From assembly GCA_002413145.1 (NCBI GenBank), contig DHWK01000132.1:12049-18684 (forward strand): DNA of 6,636 nucleotides. Direction: 5' to 3'. The DNA is from a bacterium UBP12_UBA5184. GTDB taxonomy: Bacteria; Vulcanimicrobiota; Vulcanimicrobiia; Vulcanimicrobiales; Vulcanimicrobiaceae. Below the pieces are notes generated by a model. It was not told where the DNA came from and did no database searches. It saw nothing but the letters and a program-made list of their open reading frames with translations. The translations under genes and the position numbers were made by a program. Positions 5,981-6,636 of this stretch are shown here, piece after piece; the first letter of the stretch is position 1, and the number at the start of each line of letters is the position of its first letter.

Positions 5981-6498
5981 TTTTTCCCTTGCTTCTGGCC
6001 GCGGCGCTCGCGCTCGTCGCGCCACATTCCGCACAACAACCCTCGCCGGAGCCGAGCGCGACGCCGACGATCGCGGTCACGCCGGCGCCGGCGCCCTCGG
6101 CGAGCGCGAGCCCGGTACCGAGTCCGGCACCGAGCGCGACGCCGACCGGTCTCAACCTGCCGCCGCTCAAATACCACATCGCGCCGCGGCCCTCGCCGAG
6201 CGCGGCGCCCGACGCGCCGGAAATCCTCGCGCTCGACCTCGTCGATCAAACCGTCTTCTCCGGCAAGGTGTTGGCCATTCGCGTGACGACCAACGACGTG
6301 GTGACGAAAGTGACAATCAGCAGCAACGGTCGCTCGGGCCAGATGACGCAGATCGCACCCGGCCGTTTCGAATCGAGCGGAATCATTCCGAAGCTCCCGC
6401 CGCTCGTGAGCGGCTTGAACGTGAATTTGGTATTCACGGCGACGACGGCGGACGGACGATCGACCAGCGCCAAGGTTCCGCTGCGGGTGCGCCGATGA
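5977..6498 (+). CDS. Secreted protein with Pro/Ala/Ser/Thr-rich linker and Ig-like beta domain
   Basis: This 173-residue protein is of unknown function. Its ATG overlaps the TGA of the GT-C gene (ATGA), with no clear Shine-Dalgarno site, so translational coupling is likely. Residues 1-19 form a signal peptide (MIFPLLLAAALALVAPHSA) with probable cleavage before QQ. Residues 20-80 are a low-complexity linker dominated by Pro, Ala, Ser and Thr, including PSATPT twice. Residues 81-173 form a compact beta-rich region (VFSGKVLAIRVTTN, VTKVTISSNG, NVNLVFTATTADGRS) that reads like a bacterial Ig or fibronectin-III-type domain. There are no cysteines and no lipobox, so it is probably periplasmic or released, not a lipoprotein. 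The linker is the kind of segment that is O-glycosylated in some bacteria, which is notable next to a GT-C gene. It could also be just a spacer through the cell wall. Confidence 0.75.
   Translation: MIFPLLLAAALALVAPHSAQQPSPEPSATPTIAVTPAPAPSASASPVPSPAPSATPTGLNLPPLKYHIAPRPSPSAAPDAPEILALDLVDQTVFSGKVLAIRVTTNDVVTKVTISSNGRSGQMTQIAPGRFESSGIIPKLPPLVSGLNVNLVFTATTADGRSTSAKVPLRVRR
6052..6146 (+). repeat. Two copies of a 17-bp direct repeat encoding PSATPT
   Basis: CCGAGCGCGACGCCGAC occurs at 6052-6068 and again at 6130-6146, exactly 78 bp (26 codons) apart and in frame, inside the Pro-rich linker of the secreted protein. Perfect nucleotide identity, including third positions, suggests recent internal duplication or slippage, although strong codon bias could also produce it. 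Related GC-rich repeats continue at about 6190-6210. Confidence 0.6.
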
Positions 6499-6636
6499 TC
6501 CGCGCGCTCATCGGAATCGTCGCGGTCGGCGGCGCATTCGTCGCCGGTGGGGCGTTCGGCTTGTCGCACGCCCCGAGGCGACTCGCGCTCCAGCAGCCGG
6601 CCGCCGAGGCGACCGCGACGCCGGCCCCAAGCGCCG
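6495..6636 (+). CDS. Exported Pro/Ala-rich protein, N-terminal fragment (cut by window end)
   Basis: The ATG at 6495 overlaps the TGA of the preceding gene (ATGA), and the frame stays open to the window edge, giving 47 residues. It begins MIRALIGIVAVGGAFVAGGAFG, a signal peptide or signal anchor with one basic residue and a Gly/Ala/Val core. A basic patch (HAPRRLALQQ) follows, and then another Pro/Ala/Thr-rich segment (ATATPAPSA) like that of the upstream neighbour. The fold and function cannot be seen. The coupling and the matching architecture suggest that it acts with the upstream secreted protein. Confidence 0.6.
   Translation, partial: MIRALIGIVAVGGAFVAGGAFGLSHAPRRLALQQPAAEATATPAPSA

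Overview
This window is dense, GC-rich bacterial DNA, about 98% coding, with seven or eight protein genes and no RNA genes, CRISPR arrays or insertion sequences that I can recognise. A beta-barrel outer-membrane protein, an ADP-heptose epimerase of the lipopolysaccharide type and several Sec-type signal peptides point to a diderm (two-membrane) bacterium. The Pro/Ala/Ser/Thr-rich linkers, the barrel style and the codon use remind me of Candidatus Eremiobacterota (WPS-2) genomes. That assignment is recollection, not a search result.

Layout. Positions 1-1309 (+) hold the 3' end of a TonB-dependent-receptor-like barrel gene, coupled by a 4-bp GTGA overlap to a secreted protein with a C-terminal CBM20-like (starch-binding-type) domain. 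Positions 1302-2303 (-) hold hldD, meeting the previous gene tail to tail with an 8-bp overlap. A divergent spacer of about 80 bp follows. Positions 2386-3387 (+) encode a GtrB/DPM1-type family 2 glycosyltransferase with two C-terminal membrane helices. Positions 3309-4622 (-) encode a pyrimidine-nucleoside (thymidine) phosphorylase whose 3' end overlaps the glycosyltransferase by 79 bp in antisense. Only 11 bp separate its start codon from that of the next divergent gene, a multi-membrane GT-C glycosyltransferase (4634-5980, +). That gene heads a chain joined by ATGA overlaps: a small secreted protein with a Pro-rich linker and an Ig-like domain (5977-6498), then the start of another exported Pro/Ala-rich protein (6495 to the window end).

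How the genes may work together. The GtrB-type enzyme should charge a polyprenyl phosphate with a sugar on the cytoplasmic face. GT-C enzymes use such lipid-linked sugars on the outer face. HldD supplies ADP-L-glycero-D-manno-heptose for surface glycans. Together with the exported linker proteins and the barrel/CBM pair, the window looks like a cell-envelope glycan neighbourhood, with a nucleoside-salvage gene embedded in it. No gene stands out as a clearly new system. The most testable idea is that the GT-C enzyme glycosylates the Pro/Ser/Thr-rich linkers encoded just downstream.
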